Source: Streptomyces sp. NRRL F-6131
GTDB lineage: Bacteria > Actinomycetota > Actinomycetes > Streptomycetales > Streptomycetaceae
DNA length: 64,000 bases
Reading direction: 5' to 3'
Assembly: GCA_000719695.1 (NCBI GenBank)
Contig: JOHN01000035.1
Coordinates: 17,635-81,634 of the forward strand
Positions within the stretch are counted from its first letter, which is position 1; each line of letters starts with the position of its first letter. The position numbers and the translations under genes were made by a program. The notes below the pieces were generated by a model. That model made no database searches, had not been told where the DNA came from, and saw nothing but the letters and a program-made list of their open reading frames with translations. Of this stretch, positions 17,968 through 26,426 are shown piece by piece.

Positions 17968-18229
17968 ACGACCCAACTCCTGTACGCACGACCCCGTCGA
18001 CTGCTCCAGCCCTCGGGGGGCGCGCGACCAGAATGTCCGGGAGGTTCCGCCGGAGGCCCGCCGGCTGTCGGGCGCCCGGGGCTGCTCGCAGCGGAAAGGC
18101 TCTGTACGTACGATGATTTCGTAGGGCCTGACGGGCCGCAACCCCGGGCAGTCGTGGCGAGGTGGCGGCCCGCCACCGGCGGGCGGAGACTTCTTCGGGC
18201 CTGGCAACCGCGGTGGCACGGGAGGTGAG

Positions 18230-18634
18230 ATGACCGATCCGGGAACGATCGTCTGGCAGGCACGGCAGGGCCCCGTACCGGCGGAGTGGCGTGTGTTCAC
18301 CAAGCGGCGGGGAAAGCTGTCGGGCTTCTTCCACGGGACGTCGCACGATCCGGACCCGTTGCTGGTCGTCACGCGTGACGGCCTCATCGAGTACGAGGAC
18401 GAGGAGAGTCCTCTGACGATCGTCAACTTCCACGAGCTGGCCGGGATGGAGTTGAAGGTGACCGGGCAGACCACCTCCAGCAGCAGTTCGGTGAGCGTTT
18501 TCGTCTGGGTGGAGCTGGAGTACCACGACGGCGAGAAGGGGAAGTGGCAGTCCAAGCGCTTCGGCTACGAGCTTCCCGCGATCCAGGCCCTCCTCGAGGC
18601 GTACGGCGTCCACAAGGCACTGCTCGGGCGCTGA
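18230..18634 (+). CDS. Hypothetical protein
   Basis: 134 aa with a good ribosome site (GGAGG) 4 bases before the ATG. No signal peptide or membrane segment. The composition is that of a small soluble alpha/beta protein with several aromatic-rich strands (VFVWVELEYHDGEKGKW) and a serine run (TTSSSSSVSV). I do not recognise a family. It is divergent from the zinc-ribbon membrane gene across a 262-base region, so the two may share control and this gene could also be associated with the injection system. Confidence 0.6.
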   Translation: MTDPGTIVWQARQGPVPAEWRVFTKRRGKLSGFFHGTSHDPDPLLVVTRDGLIEYEDEESPLTIVNFHELAGMELKVTGQTTSSSSSVSVFVWVELEYHDGEKGKWQSKRFGYELPAIQALLEAYGVHKALLGR

Positions 18635-18677
18635 CTCCGCGGCGGGACCGGTCGTTGCCGCTGCCGGTGTTCTCGTG

Positions 18678-18712
18678 GTCGGTGGTCAGGACGGGGTCGG
18701 TGGTCAGGACGG
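18678..18712 (+). repeat. 17-bp direct repeat (two copies)
   Basis: gtcggtggtcaggacgg occurs at 18678-18694 and 18696-18712, one base apart. The second copy contains the stop codon of the FAD monooxygenase gene on the minus strand. Probably a small slippage duplication. Confidence 0.8.
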
Positions 18713-19825
18713 CTGCACGTGGTCGAAGAGGGCGAGGGCTTCGGCGGGGTCCGGGCTCACGAGGCGTTCCAGGCCGGCCGCGGTGATCTTCGCCCACCGG
18801 CCGGCCCGTTCCCACATCCGTTCCTCGAAGGCGCGGACGGCCTCGTCCAGCTCGCCCGGGCCGGCGGCGGCGATGGACTCGGCGAGTTCGGCGCCCTCCA
18901 GCAGCGCGAGGTTCGCGCCTGCCCCCAGGGGAGGCATCAGGTGCGCGGCGTCGCCCAGCAGTGTCACGCCGGGGACGTGGGTCCAGGTGTGGGAGACCGG
19001 CAGGACGTACAGGGGGCGGTGGACGAAAGCGCTGCCGCGGCGGAGGAGGTCGAGGACGGGAGCGGCCCAGCCGTCGAACAGCGTCAGCAGCCGCGAGCGC
19101 ACGGCTTCGGCGTCGGCCAGGTCGAGGTCCGCGTGCCAGTCCAGCGGTGTGCGGAACTTGGCGTACACCCTGACGTGGCCGCCGCTGTTGCGCTGGGCGA
19201 CGAGGGAGCGGTTCACGCCGTACACGGCCAGCGACCCGTCGCCGACCAGCCGGGCGAGGTCGGGGTGGCGGGTGTCCACGTCGTCGAGGGCGGTCTCGAC
19301 GTAGGTGACGCCGGTGTAGTGCGGTGTCACCGGTGAGAGCGCCGGGCGGGTGCGGGACCAGGCGCCGTCCGCGCCGACCACGAGGTCGAACGTCTCCTGC
19401 CGCCCGTCCGCGAAGTGGACCGCCGCACCTCCGCCGGCCCCCGGCACCACCCGCGTCACGCTCCGCCCCCACCGGACGTCGAGGGGGCCGAGCAGCAGGT
19501 CACGGAGTTGCCCGCGGTCGATCTCGGGATTGGCCAGGTCGTCCGGACCGGGCCGCCAGTCGCGCAGGACGGTGCCGTCCGTGTCCAGGATGCGCATGGC
19601 CTGCCCCTCGGGGCGGGAGAGCGCCCGGAACTCCGTCAGCAGCCCCGCCTTGTCCAGTGCGAGCTGGCCCAGCCCCTCGTGCAGGTCCAGCATGCCGCCC
19701 GGTGGACGGGCGTCGGGGGAGGGGTCGCGTTCGAGGACGGTGACGGGGTGGCCGTGGCGGTGCAGGACGCGGGCGAAGGCCAGGCCTCCGGGGCCGCTCC
19801 CGATGACAGCGATACGATGCCTCAT
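18704..19825 (-). CDS. FAD-dependent monooxygenase (TetX/UbiH-like)
   Basis: 373 aa. The N-terminus has the dinucleotide-binding fold IAVIGSGPGGLAFARVLHRHG (GxGxxG) with the acidic end VLERD; residues ~145-160 carry the second motif DLVVGADGAWSRTRPAL (DG), and ~285-300 the third, GVTLLGDAAHLMPPLGAGAN (GD). These are the three signatures of single-component aromatic hydroxylases that use NAD(P)H, FAD and O2. The overall pattern is close to the Tet(X)-like group, so inactivation of an aromatic compound is possible, but substrate is not readable from sequence. Divergent from a TetR regulator 54 bases away that probably controls it. Confidence 0.85.
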   Translation of the reverse strand: MRHRIAVIGSGPGGLAFARVLHRHGHPVTVLERDPSPDARPPGGMLDLHEGLGQLALDKAGLLTEFRALSRPEGQAMRILDTDGTVLRDWRPGPDDLANPEIDRGQLRDLLLGPLDVRWGRSVTRVVPGAGGGAAVHFADGRQETFDLVVGADGAWSRTRPALSPVTPHYTGVTYVETALDDVDTRHPDLARLVGDGSLAVYGVNRSLVAQRNSGGHVRVYAKFRTPLDWHADLDLADAEAVRSRLLTLFDGWAAPVLDLLRRGSAFVHRPLYVLPVSHTWTHVPGVTLLGDAAHLMPPLGAGANLALLEGAELAESIAAAGPGELDEAVRAFEERMWERAGRWAKITAAGLERLVSPDPAEALALFDHVQPS

Positions 19826-19829
19826 GTCG

Positions 19830-19840
19830 ATACACTGTAT
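19830..19840. promoter_or_regulatory. Palindromic operator between monooxygenase and TetR genes
   Basis: ATACA-C-TGTAT is a perfect 5-1-5 inverted repeat in the 54-base divergent intergenic region, only 4 bases upstream of the monooxygenase ATG and 39 bases before the TetR ATG. It overlaps a possible -10 (TACACT on +, TACAGT on -). A TetR binding site is the natural reading; on the minus strand the transcript would be nearly leaderless. Confidence 0.55.
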
Positions 19841-19879
19841 TGCCTCACGACGATGCATCGCAGCAGAACGGTGTGAACC

Positions 19880-20572
19880 ATGACTGTGTGGGACCGGCCC
19901 GAGCCGCCGACCCGACCCGTGCCGCTCGACCGGGAGCGGATCGTCGCCGCCGCCGTCGCGCTGGCCGACGAGGGCGGGCTGGACGAGGTGTCGTTGCGCA
20001 AGGTCGCCGCCCGGCTGGACGCCGGCCCGATGCGGCTGTACGGATACATCTCCACCAAGCAGGAGCTGTTCGACCTCATGCTGGACGAGGTCTACGCCGA
20101 GATTCTCCCCCCGGACCGGCCCCGTGACTGGCGCGAGGCGCTGCGCACCCTCGCCCGGCGCACCAGGCTCGCCGCCCTGCGCCACGAATGGCTGGCCGAC
20201 CTGCTGGGCGGCCGCCCGGCCCTGGGCCCGAACGCCCTCGCCGTGGGCGAGGCCACGCTGTCCGCCCTGGACGGCCTCGCCGACATCGACACCGCCATGC
20301 GCGCGGTGGAGACCGTCGGCGCCTACTCCACCGGAGCGATCAGGCGGGAGATCGCGAACGTGCGGGCCGAGCGCGCCACCGGCCTGTCGAAGCACGACTG
20401 GCAGCGCGCCTCCGGCCCGCACCTGACGAGGATGCTGGCCACCGGCCGCTTCCCCGCGCTGACCAGGGCCGTGTACGAGGGCGCGGACGTGGACGCCGAG
20501 ACCTCCTTCGAGACCGGCCTGGACTGGATCCTCGACGCGGTGGCCGCCCAACTCACCCGGCCACCGGCATGA
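19880..20572 (+). CDS. TetR-family regulator
   Basis: 230 aa. Residues ~17-65 form the TetR helix-turn-helix domain: RERIVAAAVALADEGGLDEV, SLRKVAARLDAGPMRLYGYI, then STKQELFDLMLDEVY. The C-terminal ~160 residues match the TetR_C domain common in regulators paired with monooxygenases and efflux pumps, ending FETGLDWILDAVAAQL. Divergent from the FAD monooxygenase, with the palindrome at 19830-19840 between them, so local repression relieved by the monooxygenase substrate is the likely circuit. Confidence 0.9.
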   Translation: MTVWDRPEPPTRPVPLDRERIVAAAVALADEGGLDEVSLRKVAARLDAGPMRLYGYISTKQELFDLMLDEVYAEILPPDRPRDWREALRTLARRTRLAALRHEWLADLLGGRPALGPNALAVGEATLSALDGLADIDTAMRAVETVGAYSTGAIRREIANVRAERATGLSKHDWQRASGPHLTRMLATGRFPALTRAVYEGADVDAETSFETGLDWILDAVAAQLTRPPA

Positions 20573-20662
20573 TGCCTGACGGTCACGCGGGCTGCGCCGG
20601 CGCCGCCGTGGACGCTAGAGTCCCTCCTTCAAGATCGTTTGCATGAACGAGGGGGAAACACC

Positions 20663-21982
20663 ATGCGACTCCGTCGCACCACGACCACCACCGTCGCCGC
20701 CGCCCTGGCCCTGGGCGTCGCCCTGTTCGGGGCCCCGGGGACGCCGGCCGGGGCGAGCGTGCCGCCGGCCGACGGCGAGGTGGCGCTCACCGCCACCTTC
20801 AACACCCCGAACGGCACCGCGGCGGCGCAGAACGCGATCCGCGACCACCTGGTCTCGCTGATCACGCGCACGCCCGCCGGTGAGGAGATCAAGGGCAGCG
20901 TCTTCCTGTTCACCGACGACGTGGTCCGCAACGCGCTGCTGGACGCCAAGGCGCGCGGTGTGAAGGTCAAGCTGATCCTCGACCAGCAGTCCGACAACAC
21001 CCCCAAGGGCGGGGAGTTCGAGCACCTGCGGGACGGCGTCAAGGACGCCGCCGGCAACGTGGTGAAGGCCGGTCTCGGCGGCGACGTCTTCACGGCCGAC
21101 TCCTGGGTGATGACCTGTCCGGTGAACCGGGGCTGCATCGGCAGCCGCGACCTGGACGGCTCCGGCGCGGGCCACCCGATCAACCACAACAAGTTCTTCC
21201 TGTTCTCCAAGGTAGGGATCACCCCCAACGTGGTGTTCCAGAGCTCGGCCAACCTGACCACCACGCAGCGGATCGACTACTACAACAACGCCGTCACCGT
21301 CCCGGACACCGGGCTGTACAACAACTACGCGGGGTACTTCGACGACCTGAGGTTCCACGGCGGCACCACCAGCGACGGGCTGGACCACTACTACCGGACG
21401 GCCGACAGCACCACCGGCCCGTACAAGACCTACTTCTTCCCCCGCAAGGAGCGCACCGGCCAGCCGGTCAACGACCCCGACACCGACACCGTGATCTCGC
21501 TGGTCTCCAACCTCGACTGCTCGGACAAGGCCGGCCGGATCCGGGTGGCGATGTTCGCCTTCACCCGGGACAAGGTCGCCTCGGAGCTGGTGCGCAAGAA
21601 GCAGGAGGGCTGCAAGGTCGAGGTGCTGGCCACCGACGAGGTGGACGAGGAGACCGGCAAGCGGACCCTCGACGCCGACGTGCGCCGCGTCCTCGCCGGC
21701 GGCGGCCTGGACCGCTTCTCGGCCTGCGCCGGCACCGCGACCGACAGCAAGGGCGTGGAACGGCCGATCGGCATCCACTCCAAGTACATGCTGATCGAGG
21801 GCAAGTACCTCGGCGCCTCCGGCCAGAAGGTCGTCTTCACCGGGAGCCACAACTACACCGTCCCCAACCTCCGCTCCAACGACGAGACGCTGCTCAAGGT
21901 CCGCAACCCGCTGGTGCACGACGCGTTCGTGGCCAACTTCGAGGCGATGAAGGCCGACACCACCGTGTGCCGGGTCTCCTGA
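20663..21982 (+). CDS. Secreted phospholipase D-like protein
   Basis: 439 aa. A Sec signal peptide (residues ~1-32, MRLRRTTTTTVAAALALGVA and a PAGA cleavage region) leads into a PLD-fold protein with two HKD motifs: HNKFFLFSK (His175) and HSKYMLIEG (His372), each followed by a serine/asparagine-bearing strand (FQSSANLT and FTGSHNYT). Two HKD motifs per chain are needed for the phosphodiesterase active site, so it should be catalytic. Substrate could be phospholipid or another phosphodiester. The gggggaaac ribosome site decides ATG 20663 over the TTG 24 bases upstream. Confidence 0.85.
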   Translation: MRLRRTTTTTVAAALALGVALFGAPGTPAGASVPPADGEVALTATFNTPNGTAAAQNAIRDHLVSLITRTPAGEEIKGSVFLFTDDVVRNALLDAKARGVKVKLILDQQSDNTPKGGEFEHLRDGVKDAAGNVVKAGLGGDVFTADSWVMTCPVNRGCIGSRDLDGSGAGHPINHNKFFLFSKVGITPNVVFQSSANLTTTQRIDYYNNAVTVPDTGLYNNYAGYFDDLRFHGGTTSDGLDHYYRTADSTTGPYKTYFFPRKERTGQPVNDPDTDTVISLVSNLDCSDKAGRIRVAMFAFTRDKVASELVRKKQEGCKVEVLATDEVDEETGKRTLDADVRRVLAGGGLDRFSACAGTATDSKGVERPIGIHSKYMLIEGKYLGASGQKVVFTGSHNYTVPNLRSNDETLLKVRNPLVHDAFVANFEAMKADTTVCRVS

Positions 21983-22030
21983 CACCCGGTCGCACCACCG
22001 CGCCCGGCGGCCCGCGTCGACCCGCCGGGC

Positions 22031-22074
22031 CCTCCCCGCAGCAACCCGCCCGACCGCGGGCCGCTGCGGGGAGG
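22031..22074. terminator. Bidirectional hairpin terminator
   Basis: cctccccgcagc (22031-22042) pairs perfectly with gctgcggggagg (22063-22074) across a 20-base loop, between the convergent phospholipase D-like and hydrolase genes. Confidence 0.6.
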
Positions 22075-22089
22075 ACCGCCGCCCGGCTG

Positions 22090-23190
22090 TCAGCCCCGGC
22101 CGCGTTGACGGCGGTCGAAGAAGGCCCCCACCCGACGCCCCACCCCGGCGAGTGTCAGCGCCGGGTCGCCGGGGCCGATGAGCGCCGCCCGCGCCGTCGC
22201 CGTCACGAGACCGACGTGCTCGAGCCGTGCGACGAGCGGGCCGTAGTCGGTGAACACCCAGTGGTTCGCGTCGGGGAGCAGCACGCGGCGGCCGGGAACG
22301 CCCGCCCAGGACGACTCGATCCGGGCGGCGCCCTCGAAACCCTCGGTGCGCACCAGCAGCAACGGCCGGGCGGGGTCGACGCGCGTCGGGTACAGGTCGA
22401 GGTAGCCCTCCAGGTTCGCGACCGCGCCGACCCGGCGGTCGTCACGGGCCGCGTACACCGCCGCGGTGCCGCCGGCCGAGTGCCCGTACAACCCGATCCG
22501 GCGGAGGTCCATGACCCGGGCGAGCGGCAGGTCGCCGAGCCGGTCCAGCACCAGGCGCAGGTCCGCGATCCGGGTGTCCACCATCGTGCGGAAGGTCGAC
22601 GGATCCGGCGGCCCGAACAGGACGGTCCTGCGCAGTCCGCTCGGCAGCTCCACCTGGGAGGCATCACCGGGGTGGTCGACGAGCACGACGACGCGACCGT
22701 GGCTCGCCAGGTCCTCGGCGAGGGTGGTGCCGAGCGCACGGGAGTCCCCGCCGCCGGGGGAGTACACCAGCACCGGCCACCGCCCGGGCAGGGGCGGCGC
22801 GCCCAGGTACCCGTGGGTGAGGACCGTGCCCCAGTCCACGGCCCCCGGCTCGGGGAGTCCAGGACGGACGTGGGGCGCGAGGTCGGCGAACTCCCGGGCC
22901 TCGGCCGCGGTGAGCTGCGGGGCCCGGGAGAAGCCGCGCACCGAACGAGCCGGGTACAGGACGGTCAGCATCAACTCCCGCACGCCGCCCACCCACGGGT
23001 CGGTACGGGCCGGATCCGTCAGATGGACCGTCCGCAGGCCCACGGGGTACGGGCCGGCGGGCGCGGGCAGCCCCAGGACCGGGCCGCCACCGGACGCGGA
23101 CGCGGACGCGACCGCGGACACGGGCAGCGGGGCGAGGGCGGCGGCACTCCCGAACAGGGTGCCCTTCAGAAGCGTGCGTCGAGAAGTCAT
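22090..23190 (-). CDS. Exported alpha/beta hydrolase (PAF-acetylhydrolase/lipase-like)
   Basis: 366 aa. The N-terminus MTSRRTLLKGTLFGSAAALA is a twin-arginine-type signal with an alanine-rich segment. The mature part is an alpha/beta hydrolase: the GVRELMLTVLYPA strand, PVLVYSPGGGDS oxyanion region, nucleophile elbow GLYGHSAGG (Ser), and a late ANHWVFTDY with the likely catalytic histidine. The layout matches the platelet-activating-factor acetylhydrolase/plant-lipase-like family, which cleaves short-chain esters. Substrate is not determined. Convergent with the phospholipase D-like gene. Confidence 0.8.
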   Translation of the reverse strand: MTSRRTLLKGTLFGSAAALAPLPVSAVASASASGGGPVLGLPAPAGPYPVGLRTVHLTDPARTDPWVGGVRELMLTVLYPARSVRGFSRAPQLTAAEAREFADLAPHVRPGLPEPGAVDWGTVLTHGYLGAPPLPGRWPVLVYSPGGGDSRALGTTLAEDLASHGRVVVLVDHPGDASQVELPSGLRRTVLFGPPDPSTFRTMVDTRIADLRLVLDRLGDLPLARVMDLRRIGLYGHSAGGTAAVYAARDDRRVGAVANLEGYLDLYPTRVDPARPLLLVRTEGFEGAARIESSWAGVPGRRVLLPDANHWVFTDYGPLVARLEHVGLVTATARAALIGPGDPALTLAGVGRRVGAFFDRRQRGRG

Positions 23191-23274
23191 ACGAACATCC
23201 TTGGTGCGGGTCCGTGACGACGCGAAGGTTCAGGCTCCGGCCGAAAGGCCGGCCGACGACGAGGAGCTGTGCGA

Positions 23275-24237
23275 ATGCTACGAGTTCACTTCACCGCCGA
23301 AGACTTCGCCCGTACCCGGTTCGCGCCCCGCCCGGCGGCGCTCCAGGAGCTGCACGCCGCCCTGACCACAGCCGTGACCTTGCGTGGCGGGCCGCTGTTC
23401 GCGCCGTGGCGCGGTCGCGTCCTGCGCTCCCTCCCGGCCGCGAGCGGCCCGCTCGCCGACCTGGTCCCGGCGGGGCACCCGCCCTCTTTCCTCGACGTCC
23501 TCGGCGACACCGTGGCCGACGGCTTCGAACGGATCCGCGCCACCGGCCCCGGTCCCGTCCGCTCCGAGCTGGAGCGTGTCTACGGGCCGCTGCCCGCCCC
23601 TCGCTGGATCCGCGGCCTGTACACGGGCGACGAGACGGCCTGGCACACCCTGAACCGCGCCCAGCAGGCCGCCTACGACACGGTCCTCGCCCCGGTCTGG
23701 CCCGTCGTCCAGGACCTGCACCGTGAGGAGTTCACCCGCTACGCCCTGACGGTCGCCGAGCACGGCGTGGCCGCCGCCCTGGTCGGCCTGGCACCGGGCA
23801 GCCGGCTCCACGAGGGCGTGTGGGAGTGGCCCGGCGCGGCGCCGGGCCGCGAGGTCCCCCTCGACGGGCGCGGCCTGATCCTGCTGCCGACCTTCCACCA
23901 CCCGGCGGGACCACTCCTCCAGGACACCCCGGGCCGTCCCGTCGTCCTGACCTACCCGGCCGGTCCCGGGCTCCCGCCCACCGCGGCGGGCCCCGTCACG
24001 TCCCCCGACGCCCTGGCCGCTGTGCTGGGCCGCACCCGGCTCGACGCCCTGCGCCTCCTCGCCGACCCCCACACCACGACGTCCCTGGCCCGAGCCCTGC
24101 GCACCAGCAACGCGACGGCCTCCTCCCACGCGGCCGCCCTCAGATCGGCGGGCATGGCGACGACGACCCGCACGGGCCGCTCGGTCACCCACCGGCGTAC
24201 GGCCCTCGGCACCCTGGTGGCGGGCGCACGGCCGTGA
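23275..24237 (+). CDS. ArsR-type winged-helix regulator (DUF5937-like)
   Basis: 320 aa. The first ~240 residues match the long N-terminal domain of a Streptomyces regulator family (LRVHFTAEDFARTRFAPRPA, LHREEFTRYALTVAEHG); residues ~255-315 form a winged helix with RLDALRLLADPHTTTSLARA and a recognition helix (SNATASSHAAALRSAGMATT), then the wing TTRTGRSVTHRRT. No cysteine metal sensor. ATG 23275 has GAGGAG 8 bases upstream; the GTG at 23269 would be too close. Divergent from the Tat hydrolase, which it may regulate. Confidence 0.8.
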   Translation: MLRVHFTAEDFARTRFAPRPAALQELHAALTTAVTLRGGPLFAPWRGRVLRSLPAASGPLADLVPAGHPPSFLDVLGDTVADGFERIRATGPGPVRSELERVYGPLPAPRWIRGLYTGDETAWHTLNRAQQAAYDTVLAPVWPVVQDLHREEFTRYALTVAEHGVAAALVGLAPGSRLHEGVWEWPGAAPGREVPLDGRGLILLPTFHHPAGPLLQDTPGRPVVLTYPAGPGLPPTAAGPVTSPDALAAVLGRTRLDALRLLADPHTTTSLARALRTSNATASSHAAALRSAGMATTTRTGRSVTHRRTALGTLVAGARP

Positions 24238-24426
24238 GCCGCCGCACGACGACGCGGCCGCTCACGCCGGCCTCACAGGTGAAGCGCGGCGATGCCGGGC
24301 ATATCGTCCGCTCAATTCATCCGAACGGGTTGCCGGTGTGAGGTTGTGAAGACCCGCCGGCCGGTCTCCCCTAGGTTGGTCCGTGTGCGCCCTGACGGGT
24401 GGGCGTGGGTTCGGGAGGAGTGCACC

Positions 24427-25143
24427 GTGCGGAGATTGTCGATCATCGTGGCGGCGGTCACGGGGGCCGTCGCCCTCGTCCTGGGGAGCAGCGCCGTGGC
24501 GGGACCGCCGGGGCCGAGGCTCGCCGCGCGCTACCTGAACATCCACCAGTGCGTGTACTACGGCCCCGGCGGGCACTACACCAACCTGCTGCCGAACACC
24601 GCCGACACGTCCTTCAACACCGGGACGAACGTCTCCGACGCGCCGGACACGGTGCTCTCCTGCGGTCCGGGGAGCGGCGGCTGGAGGCCGGCGCCCGCCA
24701 ACTCGGCGGTGAAGGCGTTCGACCTCGCCGCCGGCCGCTACCTGAACGTCCACCAGTGCGTGTACTTCTCGGCCGGCCAGCACTACACGGCCGTCCTGCC
24801 GAACACCCCGAACGTCAACTTCAACACCGGCACCAACGTCTCCGACACGCCCGACACCGCGCTGCGGTGCAGCCCGGGCGGGGGCGGCTGGACGCTGACG
24901 CTCGCCAACTCCGCCGTCAAGTCCTTCGACCTGGCCGGCAGCCGCTTCCTCAACCTGCACCAGTGCGTGTGGACCTCGGCCGGCATGTTCTACACGGGCA
25001 TGCTGCCGAACACGCCGAACGCCAACTTCAACACCGCGACCAACGCGGCCGACACGCCCGACACCGCGCTCAGCTGCCGTCCCGGTGGCGGCGGTTGGTC
25101 GCTCGACCCCCTGCATTCGGCCCTCCGCCCGCTGGGCAGCTGA
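24427..25143 (+). CDS. Secreted three-repeat protein
   Basis: 238 aa from a GTG preceded by GGAGGAG. Residues 1-26 are a Sec signal peptide. The mature protein is three near-identical 69-residue repeats (about 35-103, 104-172, 173-238), each opening with a YLNIHQCVYYGPGGHYT pattern, then LLPNT, FNTGTNVSD and PDTVLSCGP, and ending FDLAAG. Each repeat holds two cysteines, likely a disulphide, and many aromatic and Asn/Thr residues, like a beta-trefoil or carbohydrate-binding module. I do not recognise a named family. The high identity between repeats suggests recent tandem duplication. Confidence 0.75.
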   Translation: MRRLSIIVAAVTGAVALVLGSSAVAGPPGPRLAARYLNIHQCVYYGPGGHYTNLLPNTADTSFNTGTNVSDAPDTVLSCGPGSGGWRPAPANSAVKAFDLAAGRYLNVHQCVYFSAGQHYTAVLPNTPNVNFNTGTNVSDTPDTALRCSPGGGGWTLTLANSAVKSFDLAGSRFLNLHQCVWTSAGMFYTGMLPNTPNANFNTATNAADTPDTALSCRPGGGGWSLDPLHSALRPLGS

Positions 25144-25270
25144 GCGGAGGAAGGGTCCACGGGGCCGCGTCCGCGGGGCCGTGACGGGAATCGACCCGTC
25201 GCGGCCCCGCCGCGCGCACCGGGGCCGGTGCCCCTGCGTCCAGTACGGCGGGCTCGCCTACTGTGGCGGT

Positions 25271-26371
25271 ATGACGATCCACAAGACCGGCCCGGTGAGT
25301 GTCGACGCGATGATCGAGGACCTGAGGACACTCGTCGAAGTCGAGTCCCCGTCGCGTGACATCGAGGCCCTGACCGCATCGGCCAAGGCCGTCGCCGGTG
25401 TGATCGAGAACCGCCTGGGCGGGCAGGCCGTCCTCGTCGAGAGCGATGCCGGGCCGCACGTCCACTGGTCCGCCGGTGGCGACCCCGAGGTACTGATCCT
25501 CGGGCACCACGACACGGTGTTCCCGCTCGGCACTCTCGAACGCCGACCTTTCACGGTCCGGGACGGGCACGCCACCGGCCCCGGGGTCTTCGACATGCTG
25601 GGCGGCCTCGTGCAGGCCGTGCACGGGGTGGCACTGCTCGAGGACCGGTCGGGCGTGGAGATCCTGGTGACCTCCGACGAGGAGGTCGGCTCCCGTGCCT
25701 CGCGGGCGCTCATCGAGGAACGAGCCCTTGCCTGCGGGGCCGTGCTCGTCTTCGAGGGCGCGGCCGAGGGCGGGGCCGTGAAGACGGGGCGCAAGGGATG
25801 CGGCACGTTCGAAGTCACCGTCACCGGCCGGGCCGCGCACGCCGGCCTCGAGCCCGAAGCCGGCGTCAACGCCCTGGTCGAGGCGGCGCACCAGGTGCTG
25901 CACATCGCGGCACTCGGGCGCCCCGACCTCGGTACGACCGTCGTCCCCACCGTCGCCTCGGCGGGCACGACGGACAACGTCGTGCCCGCCGGGGCGACGA
26001 TCCTCGTCGACGTCCGTGTCACGTCGTCCGACGAGAAGGACCGCGTCGAAGCCGCGTTCGCCTCGCTGGCCCCGCACCTCGACGGGGCGAGGATCTCGGT
26101 CGAAGGAGCCGTCACCCGGCCCCCGATGCCGGAGAGCGCCTCGGCCGAGCTCTTCGAGACGGCGCGGCGGCTCCTTCCCGGCCTCGAGGGCACGGTGGTC
26201 GGGGGCGGAAGCGACGGCAACTTCACGGCCGCTCTCGGCGTGCCGACGCTCGACGGCCTGGGGGCGGTCGGCGGCGGGGCGCACGCCGACCACGAGTACC
26301 TGGTGGTCGACGCCATGGCCGGGCGGGCAGCGCTCGTCGCCGGCCTCGTGAACGCGATCCGGAACCCGTAG
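25271..26371 (+). CDS. M20-family metallopeptidase (CPG2-like)
   Basis: 366 aa. Zinc-site motifs are in order: LILGHHDTVFPLG (His and Asp), GPGVFDMLGG (bridging Asp), TSDEEVGS (catalytic Glu plus ligand Glu), and a C-terminal ADHEYL (ligand His). The dimerisation lid domain spans ~175-290 (GRAAHAGLEPEAGVNALVEA). This is the glutamate-carboxypeptidase/succinyl-diaminopimelate-desuccinylase class; carboxypeptidase G2-type cleavage of an N-acyl amino acid is the closest guess. The usual lysine after FDM is Leu here. No signal peptide, so cytosolic. Confidence 0.85.
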   Translation: MTIHKTGPVSVDAMIEDLRTLVEVESPSRDIEALTASAKAVAGVIENRLGGQAVLVESDAGPHVHWSAGGDPEVLILGHHDTVFPLGTLERRPFTVRDGHATGPGVFDMLGGLVQAVHGVALLEDRSGVEILVTSDEEVGSRASRALIEERALACGAVLVFEGAAEGGAVKTGRKGCGTFEVTVTGRAAHAGLEPEAGVNALVEAAHQVLHIAALGRPDLGTTVVPTVASAGTTDNVVPAGATILVDVRVTSSDEKDRVEAAFASLAPHLDGARISVEGAVTRPPMPESASAELFETARRLLPGLEGTVVGGGSDGNFTAALGVPTLDGLGAVGGGAHADHEYLVVDAMAGRAALVAGLVNAIRNP

Positions 26372-26426
26372 GGCGGCGAGGACGGACGGCTGCCCGGAGC
26401 GGTGTTCCGGAGTGTGGCGATGCGTT

